Below are positions 47,612 through 59,490 of a stretch of DNA of 64,000 nucleotides, piece by piece. Every line of letters starts with the position of its first letter. The stretch's first letter is position 1. The position numbers and the translations under genes were made by a program. The notes under the pieces are model-generated. The model worked only from the letters and a program-made list of their open reading frames with translations, did not search any database and was not told the DNA's origin. Origin of the DNA: Tragulus kanchil (Eukaryota; Chordata; Mammalia; Artiodactyla; Tragulidae); the NCBI GenBank assembly GCA_022376925.1, contig JAIOJX010000032.1, forward strand, positions 176,501,479-176,565,478, given 5' to 3'.

Positions 47612-47752
47612 TTATTGTTCAGTGGCTAAGTCATATCTGACTCTTTGCAACCCCATAAACTGCCCCATACCAGGCTTCCCTACCCTTCACTATCCTCCAG
47701 AGTTTGCTCAAACTCATATTCATTGAGTCAGTGATGCCAACCAACCTTCTCA
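47612..47752 (-). mobile_element. BovB (RTE) 3' fragment (copy 1)
   Basis: 'ctgactctttgcaacccca', 'ccaggcttccctacccttca', 'tttgctcaaactcatattca' and 'gagtcagtgatgccaacca' correspond to the last part of BovB ORF2 and its 3' end in reverse. Confidence 0.8.
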
Positions 47753-48230
47753 TATATAGTAGTGCATATCAATTAATCCCAATCCCCAATTAATTATTGC
47801 CCTACCTTTACTCTCAGTACCCATACATTTGTCAACCTGAGGAGACTCACAAAGAGTCAGACATGACTGAGGGACTTTTGCTTTCACTTTCACTTGAAAT
47901 GCAGGTAGATTAAGTTGAGGTGTGCTATGAGTGTAAAGCACAACTTTAAATGGGGATTTCAAGGAGAAAAAAGATATGTAAACTATCTCATTGATTGTTT
48001 ATGTTGATTTATATGTTAAAAATGATGATTTCTGGATAGAGATAAATAAAACACTAAAATCAATTCCTTTATTTTGTTTCATTTCTACTTTTTTTAAAAT
48101 ATGGCTTCTAGACCATTTTTGTTTTGCTTTTTTGGTTTTTGTGTTTTAAATACTGACAGATTTATTTGAAAGGGAAATTGTGAACTTTTCTCCTACCCAA
48201 TATTTATTCTTTTTGTTAAATTAATCTCTG

Positions 48231-49080
48231 TTGTAGTATAGATGATTTACAATGTTGTGTTAGTTTCAGGTGTACAGCAAAGTTAATATTTTATCCATAT
48301 GTTCACTCTTTTTTGGTTTCTATTCCCATATAGGATATTACAGAGTATTGAGTAGAGATCCCTATGCTACACAGTAGGTTTTTGTTAGATATTTATTTTA
48401 TTCAACTGTTTTATTTTGCAGGGGGCACTTCTATTGGTCTTTCATTTATTTCCATCTTTGTTCTTTGGCCTGTGTGGACCTCCCATTACAGTGAACCTTC
48501 TTGCTGTACAGCATCAGCTCTGGGCGCATGCACTCCAGAGCTCTGGCTTGGTAGTTGGACATATCAGTCCAGCTGCTCCGCGGCACGTGGGATCTTCCCA
48601 GGCCAGGGATCAAACTGGCACCCCTTGCACTGCAAGGCAGTATCCTTACCCACTGGACCACCAGGGAAGCCCAATTATCTATTTTATTTGTAGTAGTTGT
48701 TGTTATTGTTCAGTGGCTAAGTCATATCTGACTCTTTGCAACCCCATAAACTGCCCCATACCAGGCTTCCCTACCCTTCACTATCCTCCAGAGTTTGCTC
48801 AAACTCATATTCATTGAGTCAGTGATGCCAACCAACCTTCTCATATATAGTAGTGCATATCAATTAATCCCAATCCCCAATTAATTATTGCCCTACCTTT
48901 ACTCTCAGTACCCATACATTTGTTTTCTGCATCTGTGATTCTATTTTGGTTTTGTAAATAGATTCATATGTACTATTTTTAGATATCATGTATAAGTGAA
49001 ATCATATGATAGTTGTCTTTCTGTTTGTCTGACTTAACCTCACTTAGAATGATCATTTCAATGTGATTACTAGAACATTT
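48231..49080 (-). mobile_element. Antisense L1 3' end with SINE and BovB (copy 2)
   Basis: D16 copy, with native right continuation ('gattctattttggttttgta', 'gtttgtctgacttaacctca') running to about 49080. The CHR-2-like SINE is at 48423-48672 and BovB at 48703-48843. Confidence 0.82.
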
Positions 49081-49411
49081 AAAATTATAGGTGACATTTG
49101 GATTGACAATCAAATCTGTGCATCTCTTACTTCTTTTCAAAAAATTTGGTACCACCACTATGTTGCCCCAAATTATCGTCTAGTCTCTCCTGGAGTAACA
49201 CATTAACTCCTAACCATCTCCTCTCTCAAACCCTTGGATCTTGTCTTTCCCTCTCAACTAAAGTTCTCTTTGAAAAGTGTAAACTATTTATGTCTCTTCT
49301 ACTTAAAATCTATAAGCTCTTCTCTATCCAACAACCAACCCCACCCCTTCCCTACTCAGGGCCCCACGACCCCTCTCGTCTCTCTGCCTTTGCGGATGTT
49401 GTTCTCTCCCA
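49081..49411. other. No recognised feature
   Basis: Single-copy pyrimidine-rich sequence. The frames 49146-49436 and 49234-49449 (+) look like chance. Confidence 0.5.
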
Positions 49412-49709
49412 TCTTAGTCCACATAGACTGCTGTAACAAAGTGTCGTAGATTGAGCATTATGTGAACAGCAGAAATGCATTGCTCACAGGCTAGAAGTTC
49501 AAAGTGAGAATGCCAGCATGGTCAGGTTTGGACAGTGGCTGTTCCAGGTTGAACACTGCTGTCTTTTCCTTATGTTCTCACGTGGTAGAAACAGGGCAAG
49601 AGAAGATTTATGGCTTCCCTTTCATAAAGGTACTAATCTATCCATGAGGGGCCCACCCTCATGACCTAATCACCTATTTCTGGTCACCATGGGGATTTGA
49701 GGAAGACAC

Positions 49710-50289
49710 TGTGGGGCTCTGAATTGAAAGAGGACCATTTTAAGCATAAAGAAGCTTAAGCACATGTTTGCAGTTTGGAGCTAAGATGGCGCCAACAGGG
49801 AGGGGTGTGGTAGTGAAAAGAAGCTTAAGCACATTGTTTCAGCTTGAAGCTAAGACGGCGCCTGCAGGAAGGGACATGGAAATGAAGGGAAGCTTAAGTG
49901 CATTGTTTAAAGAAGCTTAAGCACATGTTTGCAGCTAAGATGGCGCCTACAGGAAGAGGCAGGGCGTGATCTAAATTGTTAATTGATGGTCAAAATTTCT
50001 GATTGGTTCCCTTGGTTTCCGCGCTCGTGAATGATTGCTTGGTCTTTAGCTTGATTGGTGTAATCTATAGGAAGTCCCGTGCAAAACCCCCTTCACTTGC
50101 CTATAAAAGCTGTGGATCTTCATTAATAAAGCGGAACTACTTCGATGGAACCCCTGTCGCGTCTGATTGTCCCTTGCCTCAGCCAGGGGGCTGCGGGGCG
50201 GACAGTTCAAGATTTGCCTTTCTCCGAGATCTCCCGGTTCAGCCGGGGGTAATCCCTGCTGCCTTCCCTTTCTGCGGAAGGTCCCCGCA
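49710..50289 (+). mobile_element. Solo endogenous retroviral LTR (580 bp) with 6-bp TSD
   Basis: Starts 'tgtggggctc', ends 'ccccgca', and is flanked by 'agacac' at 49704-49709 and 50290-50295. Removing it restores the MLT1 host. U3 (from 49710) has an array of diverged repeats with 'aagcttaag' at about 49752, 49820, 49890 and 49913. 'gattggt' (50001) and 'gattggtg' (50053) are CCAAT-type boxes. 'tataaaag' (50102-50109) is the TATA box and 'aataaa' (50125-50130) the polyadenylation signal. There is no internal region, so it is a solo LTR. A 6-bp duplication favours a class II (beta-like) ERV, but the class is inferred. Confidence 0.85.
49783..49947 (+). promoter_or_regulatory. Three YY1-like motifs in LTR U3
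   Basis: 'aagatggcgcc' occurs at 49783-49793 and 49937-49947, with the variant 'aagacggcgcc' at 49852-49862. The AAGATGGCG core is the known YY1 site. The variant at 49852 is a C for T change that creates a CpG. Confidence 0.6.
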
Positions 50290-50310
50290 AGACACAATCA
50301 GTCCATAACA

Positions 50311-51142
50311 CCTCCAATAGAAATGACTTTCTTTTCCCTTGATTTCTGAGAAATGAGGCTATTTGGAAAGCTCAGCATAAAGCTAAGCCTTAAGATAATT
50401 TTCCTGTCTTTCTCCCCACTGGGCCATGGTTTCAACTCCGCAGAGGCAGCTCTCAAGACACGGGCCAGTGAGGACCCATCTGTCTGACTTGCTGAAATGG
50501 GATCATGTGCTCTTATCCCTTTTTTTCCACCTCAGGTCCATCAAATGCCTCTGAATTTTGGACTTCATATCCATGCATCCTAAATGTCCGTTTCAGCCTT
50601 TAGGATGATGATATTACGAGGAGCCTTTTACAACTTCTCAAATGCTGACTAGAATTTGGTGACCATTGTAAAAAAATAGACTGATGTCACCTGAGCAGCG
50701 AGTTCAGTGTAAGTGAAGGCAGAGAAGGCAACTCTTGGGAAGGTCAAGAAGTAAGGTCATTGACTTGTTTCTGTTTCAGCTACTACATGTTCTAAAAACC
50801 TCAGAATCAGAAAGCATCACCAACATTTTCAAATATTCCACCATCCACCACAAAATCAGTTCATCAGCAAATATTATAAACTCTTATCTCCCAAAGAGAT
50901 GTGGAATCCTCTTATTGTTCTGTCTTCCTTACTGTCACCTTACTGCAAACAGCTGTCCTCTCTACTCGGGGCAGCTCGGATTGCTCCCCACCTGGGAAAC
51001 CTGCGTTCTCAGCAGATCATTCTGCAAAGGATATGTTTACCTATGATACAAACACATACATGAAGAGAATGAATATATGTGTATGTATTACTGAAGCACT
51101 TTGGTATACACCTGAATCCAGCACAATATTATAAATAAACTA
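50311..51142. other. No recognised feature
   Basis: Single copy up to 50864, then D17. No gene or repeat recognised. Confidence 0.5.
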
Positions 51143-51288
51143 TTGTCGTTGTTGCTCAGTCACTGATTTGTGTCCAGCCCTTTATGATCTCATGGGCTGC
51201 AGCATGCCAAGCTTCCCTGTCCTTCACTGTATCCTAGAGTTTGTCAAATTCATGTCCATTGAGTTGATGATGCCATCCAATATTCCAA
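51143..51288 (-). mobile_element. BovB (RTE) 3' fragment (copy 1)
   Basis: 'gttgttgctcagtcactgat', 'catgggctgcagcatgccaa', 'gtccattgagttgatgatgc' and 'atccaat' in reverse orientation. D17 copy at 52222-52367. Confidence 0.82.
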
Positions 51289-52221
51289 TAGAATTAACTA
51301 ATATATACCTGGAAGAGGCAGACACAGTGGAACACTTCAGGCTCAGGATTCAAGACACCTAAATGGGCAAGCTAAGCAAAATGAAATAAATAATAAACAG
51401 AGCAAAGGTATGTTGTAGCAAGACACTTCTCTTTGGGTTTTCCATATGTGTATTGTCCTTGATCCAGAGTTGCTAACTAAATGGAAAAAAATTCAAATTT
51501 AACTCAGGGTTTAAAAGGATGTGATCGTTGTGTTCTGTAACCATACACAGTATTCCTAGCCCATTGGCATCCTACTCTTGCTCCAGAACTTGCAGATCTT
51601 GTTTAGTTTACCTGGACGTCAGATTCTTCTGTGCAGTGAAGAGTCCGCACCAGGCTATATGCACACCAAGGAGATCTCCCATTGGAAACACTCCTTCCTA
51701 GCTTTTGTATTTCTACCTTCTGTCATCTGGCTCCAACATAAATAGACAAATGACATCTTATTCTAGGAATGCTCTCTTGTACCCCAACATGCGGTCTCAC
51801 AGGTGGCTGTGGCTGGACCTGTGGGCTGCAGACCACCCCAAGCAGACGGAGGGACGAGCTGAATGTCTGGGTGGCTTGGGTGTCCTGCCAGAGCTTGTGC
51901 CTGGAGCACTGAGATCACAGATGTCCCTTCCAGATAACAGTTACAGCAAATATTATAAACTCTTATCTCCCAAAGAGATGTGGAATCCTCTTATTGTTCT
52001 GTCTTCCTTACTGTCACCTTACTGCAAACAGCTGTCCTCTCTACTCGGGGCAGCTCGGATTGCTCCCCACCTGGGAAACCTGCGTTCTCAGCAGATCATT
52101 CTGCAAAGGATATGTTTACCTATGATACAAACACATACATGAAGAGAATGAATATATGTGTATGTATTACTGAAGCACTTTGGTATACACCTGAATCCAG
52201 CACAATATTATAAATAAACTA

Positions 52222-52367
52222 TTGTCGTTGTTGCTCAGTCACTGATTTGTGTCCAGCCCTTTATGATCTCATGGGCTGCAGCATGCCAAGCTTCCCTGTC
52301 CTTCACTGTATCCTAGAGTTTGTCAAATTCATGTCCATTGAGTTGATGATGCCATCCAATATTCCAA
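52222..52367 (-). mobile_element. BovB (RTE) 3' fragment (copy 2)
   Basis: D17 copy of 51143-51288. Confidence 0.82.
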
Positions 52368-53631
52368 TAGAATTAACTAATATATACCTGGAAGAGGCAG
52401 ACACAGTGGAACACTTCAGGCTCAGGATTCAAGACACCTAAATGGGCAAGCTAAGCAAAATGAAATAAATAATAAACAGAGCAAAGGTATGTTGTAGCAA
52501 GACACTTCTCTTTGGGTTTTCCATATGTGTATTGTCCTTGATCCAGAGTTGCTAACTAAATGGAAAAAAATTCAAATTTAACTCAGGGTTTAAAAGGATG
52601 TGATCGTTGTGTTCTGTAACCATACACAGTATTCCTAGCCCATTGGCATCCTACTCTTGCTCCAGAACTTGCAGATCTTGTTTAGTTTACCTGGACGTCA
52701 GATTCTTCTGTGCAGTGAAGAGTCCGCACCAGGCTATATGCACACCAAGGAGATCTCCCATTGGAAACACTCCTCCTAGCTTTTGTATTTCTACCTTCTG
52801 TCATCTGGCTCCAACATAAATAGACAAATGACATCTTATTCTAGGAATGCTCTCTTGTACCCCAACATGCGGTCTCACAGGTGGCTGTGGCTGGACCTGT
52901 GGGCTGCAGACCACCCCAAGCAGACGGAGGGACGAGCTGAATGTCTGGGTGGCTTGGGTGTCCTGCCAGAGCTTGTGCCTGGAGCACTGAGATCACAGAT
53001 GTCCCTTCCAGATAACAGTTACAGCACATGCCTCTCCTCTTGAGAGGAGGCTGCTAGGCCCCTGTTCCCAGGAACAGGCTGGGAAGCCATCAACCCTGCA
53101 TACTGTGTGTTCTACATGGTGGGATATAAGGACAGTTTTGCTCCAGGTGAAGATTATTTGGAATCCTGCTCCACCACTGATGCCCTCTGCTGTCTCCTCT
53201 CCTGGCCTTGCTGGATTCCACTGCAGGGATCAACAGGGGTTTCTTTCCATTTGTCCATTTGCCTTCCTGCTTGGGGCACGTCAAGAAATTGGCACCAAAT
53301 CATCTCCCTCCATTTGGCTGTGTTCCCAGGTATCCCTGGAGACCAGACCTGCTTCCTTTTACGGCATGTGAGCCTGTGCAGAACTCTGCTACAGCTCCTC
53401 TTTGATTTTATGTAACATATAATCATCTGATCTGAAATAGATCTTGTTCAGATGGTTTAGGGATCCTTCCCTAGGGGACATCTCAGGGATAGTGCACCAT
53501 AAGGCACAAGAGTCTCCCTAATAACAGCTGGTTTTAAGTGGAAGAAATGTATAGTCTAAGAAGAACCATCTTGGTAATGGTAGGCAGGTTTCCTTGCACT
53601 TATTTCCCAAGGGCAAGACAAGAAAGTTATC
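52368..53631. other. No recognised gene (D17/D18)
   Basis: Unique-looking sequence with several 60-100 codon frames on both strands (for example 53105-53415). None matches a known family, and they recur unchanged in D18 only because of the duplication. Confidence 0.5.
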
Positions 53632-53915
53632 CAGGGAGCTTTCCTAAGGGTTCAGTGGTAAAGACTCTGCCTACCAGTGCAGGGCATGTGTTCAATCCCT
53701 GGTCCAAGAAGATCCTGTATGACACAGAGCAACTAAACCCGTGTGCCACAAATATTGAGTCTATGCTCTAGAGCATGCTCCAAAACAAGAGCAGCCACCA
53801 CAATGTGAAGTCCACATACTATAACTAGAGAGCATCCCCCACACTCTGGAACTAGAGAAAGAGGCCATGCAGCAACAAATACCCAGCAAAGCCAATAAAT
53901 AAATGTTATATATAA
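53632..53915 (+). mobile_element. CHR-1 SINE (copy 1)
   Basis: 'gggttcagtggtaaagactc' head, 'ccctggtccaagaagatcct', 'aaacccgtgtgccacaaat' and 'aataaataaatg' tail. D18 copy at 54736-55019. Confidence 0.85.
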
Positions 53916-54735
53916 AAAAAAGAATGCTGTCCAGAGTGTCATATTTAAGGAAACTCGTGCCGTAAGGGTTATTCCAGTGTAGGGTTTCAGCATAAGCCAG
54001 CTTGGTCTCCATGACCCCAAGCAGACGGAGGGACGAGCTGAATGTCTGGGTGGCTTGGGTGTCCTGCCAGAGCTTGTGCCTGGAGCACTGAGATCACAGA
54101 TGTCCCTTCCAGATAACAGTTACAGCACATGCCTCTCCTCTTGAGAGGAGGCTGCTAGGCCCCTGTTCCCAGGAACAGGCTGGGAAGCCATCAACCCTGC
54201 ATACTGTGTGTTCTACATGGTGGGATATAAGGACAGTTTTGCTCCAGGTGAAGATTATTTGGAATCCTGCTCCACCACTGATGCCCTCTGCTGTCTCCTC
54301 TCCTGGCCTTGCTGGATTCCACTGCAGGGATCAACAGGGGTTTCTTTCCATTTGTCCATTTGCCTTCCTGCTTGGGGCACGTCAAGAAATTGGCACCAAA
54401 TCATCTCCCTCCATTTGGCTGTGTTCCCAGGTATCCCTGGAGACCAGACCTGCTTCCTTTTACAGCATGTGAGCCTGTGCAGAACTCTGCTACAGCTCCT
54501 CTTTGATTTTATGTAACATATAATCATCTGATCTGAAATAGATCTTGTTCAGATGGTTTAGGGATCCTTCCCTAGGGGGACATCTCAGGGGATAGTGCAC
54601 CATAAGGCACAAGAGTCTCCCCTAATAACAGCTGGTTTTAAGTGGAAGAAATGTATAGTCTAAGAAGAACCATCTTGGTAATGGTAGGCAGGTTTCCTTG
54701 CACTTATTTCCCAAGGGCAAGACAAGAAAGTTATC

Positions 54736-55019
54736 CAGGGAGCTTTCCTAAGGGTTCAGTGGTAAAGACTCTGCCTACCAGTGCAGGGCATGTGTTCAAT
54801 CCCTGGTCCAAGAAGATCCTGTATGACACAGAGCAACTAAACCCGTGTGCCACAAATATTGAGTCTATGCTCTAGAGCATGCTCCAAAACAAGAGCAGCC
54901 ACCACAATGTGAAGTCCACATACTATAACTAGAGAGCATCCCCCACACTCTGGAACTAGAGAAAGAGGCCATGCAGCAACAAATACCCAGCAAAGCCAAT
55001 AAATAAATGTTATATATAA
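54736..55019 (+). mobile_element. CHR-1 SINE (copy 2)
   Basis: D18 copy of 53632-53915. Confidence 0.85.
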
Positions 55020-55091
55020 AAAAAAGAATGCTGTCCAGAGTGTCATATTTAAGGAAACTCGTGCCGTAAGGGTTATTCCAGTGTAGGGTTT

Positions 55092-56476
55092 GCATCTGAC
55101 AGTGACAGCCAGCTTAAATTTTGCAGGTGAGCCTTTGCTTTTCTCTCTCTCTAGTCTTTATCCTGCAGTTTCCATGAAATGGGTGCAATAATATATTCAG
55201 GATTGTTATGACAATATAAAGAAATCAAGTATATAAAATAGCTACCACTCTTCCTGATATCTCTCTTCATTCAAATGATCAGGAATCTTGATCTCAAGCC
55301 AATAAGAGCAAGAGAGAGACTTAGTTGAAAAACTAACTTTATACAGTAGAGCTCAAGCTTCATTTACAAATCCAAGCCACCTATATGCACAAACCACATG
55401 AAATAATGGCCTGATGTTAAGGCAAATATCTCACTATGAACTAAGGACCATTCTCCACTGTGTCCTGGCCCTGCACTTTTCTCTTTGATCTGTGCTGTAT
55501 CATTCATTCATTTTTTTCAGCATCCCACATTGGCTTGCCTCTGGGGCCATTTTCAACTGGGGATTCTCCTGCTTTGAATCAGGTCTTAGGAATGCTCAGA
55601 GTCCGCCTTCACTATTTTAGATGGTATTTCACAGTTAGGACTTTAAATATAGACTTACTCAACACACTCTCAACTCCTTGCTTCCAATTCTCCTGAAGCA
55701 AGAGTCTTTGCATAATCCTGGAATTTAGGCAAGTTTGCTTTTTCCAAAGCACTCTGCAAGGATTTTGCCTTTCCCCTAGGGCCTTAATATATTAGGGAGA
55801 TCGAGTATATCATAATCTTTCTTACAAGGATTCAAAATAAGAGTCTCAGACTAAGTGTAACAGGAAAATTCCTTCTCATGCAAAATATCCATTGGCCATC
55901 ATAGTCCTTCATCGCCTTGGCCTGGAGATTTACCACTGAACAGATTCATGCTCATCATATATGTGGCAGAGATGCATGATCTATACTCTCAGTTCTAGAT
56001 AATTGTCAGTACTAGAATATCTTTTTCTCATGTGTATCTGCCTCTACATTTTTGCACAATCTCTCAATCTTATTTCCTCCTACGCATCTTATCAAATTTC
56101 TACTGGAGGAAAATCTTAGCAAGAGTCTTGTTATGTGGCCACTGTGGGTTTAAAACTGGTCCTGGTATATGGCAGGCATCATCTCCAAGCTTCCTACCAT
56201 TCTGACAAACAGATGATTAGCCCCTTTACATAAATGAGATGACTGAGACACAAAAGAAGTTAACAATCTTTCCAAAGTAGGTCAAGAAGTAGAATTGGAA
56301 CTTAAGTTTATTTGAAGTTGAATGTGACATCTACTTGCACCCACAGATATTTGGGCACTTAGATGTTTCTTCATCTCATCTCCCTGAAATTAAGAAAATT
56401 TCAAGATTAGTCCTCTCTTTCTCTGAATCTTTCTTAACCACTGAAGCCTACAATGAATGTTCTCACTAGCCATGAA
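55092..56476. other. Single-copy stretch, no recognised feature
   Basis: 1.4 kb with no repeat or gene identified by eye. Confidence 0.5.
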
Positions 56477-56690
56477 AAAGTGAAAGTGTTGGTCACTCAG
56501 TTGTATCTGACTCTTTGCAACCCCATTGACTGTAGACTGTGAGACTCCCCTGTTCGTGGAATTCTCTAGACAGGAATACTGGATCTGGTTGTCTTTCCCT
56601 TCTGCAGGAGGTCTTACCAATATAGGTATCTGATCCTGGGTCTCTTGCATTGTAGGCAGATTCCTTACCATCAGACCCAAGAGGGTACCA
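56477..56690 (-). mobile_element. Bov-A2-type SINE
   Basis: 'gtgaaagtgttggtcactca' through 'attccttaccatcagaccca', minus strand. Confidence 0.87.
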
Positions 56691-57599
56691 TTTATTATAA
56701 GGATAGAATAGGCATCCTTGTGAATGACAGTATATCTATATTAACTGCTCATTCTGCCATCATATTATAAGGATGTTGTGTTTGGTGGACTTGGTGCATT
56801 TCCTTCAAATACCTTGAACCTTATGCATCCATTCTGAAGGACATGTGTCCAAAAGATACTGAGCTTTGCAAAGCATTAGGGCCTGTACTCAGATGTCTAA
56901 TGATTGACCCTTGTGGGTTTTGGGCCTCATTTGCCTCAGAATGAAAAGCAAACTGAAGTTTTCTCTGAAGTGTTAATATGTGTTAGTTTTATACAGGGGT
57001 AATTGCTTTGACACAAATAACTTCTATAATGTACTTTCAAATTATATCTACTATGGGAAATACAGAAACCACTAAGTCAGTGTAAATGTTAATAATGATT
57101 TAGTCAAAACAGAAAACAAACCTGCAAACTAGATTGTTCTTTTTTTTTTTTTTTTGGTACTCTGATTGACTTTGATTCAGTCCAAGAAACTCCTCCATAA
57201 CATGAGTTCAGATCCCCCAGCTTCCACGAAATCTAAAAATCAAGAGCTATAGGCTCTGAACCAAGGAATGGCCAGTGGGACAGTTAGGAGCTAGGGAGAA
57301 GGGTGTTACATGGGGTGAGCAATGACAGAAAAGCTGGAGGGCAAATGATTTTTAGATACATAAGGTGAGGAGAGGCTGCAAGTAAAGATATAAAAATAGG
57401 GAGAATCCAGTAGTGTGAGTAGATTTGAATGTAATTTATGGAGTAGAGAAAACCATGGATTTCAGGTCAGGATGGGACCCATGGTACCTTCTGTAAAGAC
57501 AGTGTTAATGGAAAGCCAGTAGTAAAGGCCACAGAGGTGGCTGTGGCAGCTTGAAGGGCCTGACACAGGTTGAAGAGCATATTCAAATGCTGAAGTGCT
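56691..57599. other. No recognised feature
   Basis: Contains a T-run at 57141-57155. From 56940 on it is D19 and recurs at 58051-58710. Confidence 0.5.
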
Positions 57600-57900
57600 A
57601 ACTTTGGGATCTAACTTTATTCCTTACAGGGTGTTTTAAGAGATAATTAAGTTAAAAAAGTCATGAGGGTGGCCCTAATCCTTAGTGAATGGTGTCTTTA
57701 TAAGAAGAAGAGATTTAAATGCAGACACACATAGAAAGAAGAGGAGGTAAGACACAGAGAGAAGGTCTGCTAGCCAAGGAGAGAGGCCTTAGAGAAAACT
57801 TGCCTTGTGAACACCTTGATCTTGGACTTCTAGCCTTCAGAGCCGAGCCACCTACTCTGTAACACTTTGTTATGACAGCCCTGGCCAATTAAAACAAGGT
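57600..57900 (+). mobile_element. MaLR-type LTR, sense (copy 1)
   Basis: 'agtcatgagggtggccctaa', 'tctttataagaagaagagat', 'cttgatcttggacttctagc' and 'actttgttatgacagccctg' follow the MLT1/MST LTR consensus. Copies at 58711-59010 (D19) and a truncated one at 59907-60105 (D20). Confidence 0.8.
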
Positions 57901-58710
57901 TCATGCTGGTTTGTTTTTGCAGTCAAGTCCAAGTTCTGATGAATTGATGTCATTTTATAATTTAAATAACTCTTTGTTTCATACCTGCTTTGTCCAGAAT
58001 TGGTTTTTTTAAGTAATGTTTTTCTTTTTTTCTTTTGCTATGTTTTACCCAATGAAAAGCAAACTGAAGTTTTCTCTGAAGTGTTAATATGTGTTAGTTT
58101 TATACAGGGGTAATTGCTTTGACACAAATAACTTCTATAATGTACTTTCAAATTATATCTACTATGGGAAATACAGAAACCACTAAGTCAGTGTAAATGT
58201 TAATAATGATTTAGTCAAAACAGAAAACAAACCTGCAAACTAGATTGTTCTTTTTTTTTTTTTTTGGTACTCTGATTGACTTTGATTCAGTCCAAGAAAC
58301 TCCTCCATAACATGAGTTCAGATCCCCCAGCTTCCACGAAATCTAAAAATCAAGAGCTATAGGCTCTGAACCAAGGAATGGCCAGTGGGACAGTTAGGAG
58401 CTAGGGAGAAGGGTGTTACATGGGGTGAGCAATGACAGAAAAGCTGGAGGGCAAATGATTTTTAGATACATAAGGTGAGGAGAGGCTGCAAGTAAAGATA
58501 TAAAAATAGGGAGAATCCAGTAGTGTGAGTAGATTTGAATGTAATTTATGGAGTAGAGAAACCATGGATTTCAGGTCAGGATGGGACCCATGGTACCTTC
58601 TGTAAAGACAGTGTTAATGGAAAGCCAGTAGTAAAGGCCACAGAGGTGGCTGTGGCAGCTTGAAGGGCCTGACACAGGTTGAAGAGCATATTCAAATGCT
58701 GAAGTGCTAA

Positions 58711-59010
58711 CTTTGGGATCTAACTTTATTCCTTACAGGGTGTTTTAAGAGATAATTAAGTTAAAAAAGTCATGAGGGTGGCCCTAATCCTTAGTGAATG
58801 GTGTCTTTATAAGAAGAAGAGATTTAAATGCAGACACACATAGAAAGAAGAGGAGGTAAGACACAGAGAGAAGGTCTGCTAGCCAAGGAGAGAGGCCTTA
58901 GAGAAAACTTGCCTTGTGAACACCTTGATCTTGGACTTCTAGCCTTCAGAGCCGAGCCACCTACTCTGTAACACTTTGTTATGACAGCCCTGGCCAATTA
59001 AAACAAGGTT
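58711..59010 (+). mobile_element. MaLR-type LTR, sense (copy 2)
   Basis: D19 copy of 57600-57900. The third copy at 59907-60105 starts at the D20 boundary. Confidence 0.8.
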
Positions 59011-59302
59011 CATGCTGGTTTGTTTTTGCAGTCAAGTCCAAGTTCTGATGAATTGATGTCATTTTTTTATAATTTAAATAACTCTTTGTTTCATACCTGC
59101 TTTGTCCAGAATGTTGGGTTCTCCTTCTATATTATGAAGATAATGCTCTCATTATATTATACTATATTCAATGCTTTTACTCATATTTTTACATAAACAC
59201 ACTTAAATAAATAAATACACTCACAAATAAGAAAGGAAAGACCAGTTTCTGAATCAGGAGTCCCCTTTTGTGGTTCTGAAAAAGTAGGCATATAAACCAA
59301 TA

Positions 59303-59490
59303 AGGGTTTCCCAGGTAGTATGAGTGTTAAACAATCTACTTGCCAAAGAAGGAGACAGAAGAGACATAGGTTTGTTTCCTGGATTGGGAAGATCCCAGGA
59401 GGTAGCAACTCATTCCAGTACTCTTGCCTAAAAAATTCCATGGCCAGTGGAGCCTGACAGGCTACACCCCATGGGGTCACAAAGAGTCAA
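59303..59490 (+). mobile_element. Bov-tA SINE, diverged (copy 1)
   Basis: 'gggtttcccaggtagtatga', 'cattccagtactcttgccta' and 'catggggtcacaaagagtca'. D20 copy at 60406-60593. Confidence 0.87.

Larger units (their letters stand above)
47140..47832 (-). mobile_element. Antisense L1 3' end carrying SINE and BovB sequence (copy 1)
   Basis: 'agtttcaggtgtacagcaaa', 'cccatataggatattacaga' and 'tatgctacacagtaggtttt' are ruminant L1 3' sequence in reverse. A CHR-2-like SINE (47332-47581) and a BovB fragment (47612-47752) interrupt it. L1 resumes from about 47753 and is cut at the D16 junction. Confidence 0.82.
46756..48923. repeat. Tandem duplication D16
   Basis: 46756-47832 recurs at 47847-48923 (offset 1091). 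A 14-bp spacer 47833-47846 lies between. Copies are almost identical (t/c near 47434/48525). The unit starts inside a Bov-tA and ends inside an antisense L1, so both breakpoints cut mobile elements. Confidence 0.95.
49412..50305 (-). mobile_element. MLT1-type MaLR LTR, antisense, split by a younger LTR
   Basis: 49412-49709 follows MLT1 in reverse ('cttagtccacatagactgct', 'ttctcacgtggtagaaacag', 'cctcatgacctaatcaccta'). It resumes after the inserted LTR at 50290-50305 ('agacacaatcagtccataac'), which matches the expected end of the same MLT1. Confidence 0.8.
50865..53025. repeat. Tandem duplication D17
   Basis: 50865-51947 recurs from 51944 to 53025 (offset 1079, then 1078 after a T-run change near 51693). 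The join shares 'cagca' between the end of one copy and the start of the next. Confidence 0.95.
52913..55091. repeat. Tandem duplication D18
   Basis: 52913-53987 recurs at 54014-55091 (offset 1101, rising to 1104). The extra bases in the second copy fall in G and C runs near 53476, 53487 and 53517. The 26-bp spacer 53988-54013 contains 'gccagctt', also present just past the second copy (55108). 52913-53025 also ends D17 (three copies). Confidence 0.95.
56940..59112. repeat. Tandem duplication D19
   Basis: 56940-58010 recurs at 58051-59112 (offset about 1111, falling by homopolymer changes). The 40-bp spacer 58011-58050 is T-rich. The unit contains the start and body of a sense MaLR LTR. Confidence 0.94.

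Noticed and set aside
49710..50289. CpG-island promoter of a host gene
   Set aside because: The GC-rich part is U5/R of a solo LTR with defined ends and TSD; no downstream exon was seen.
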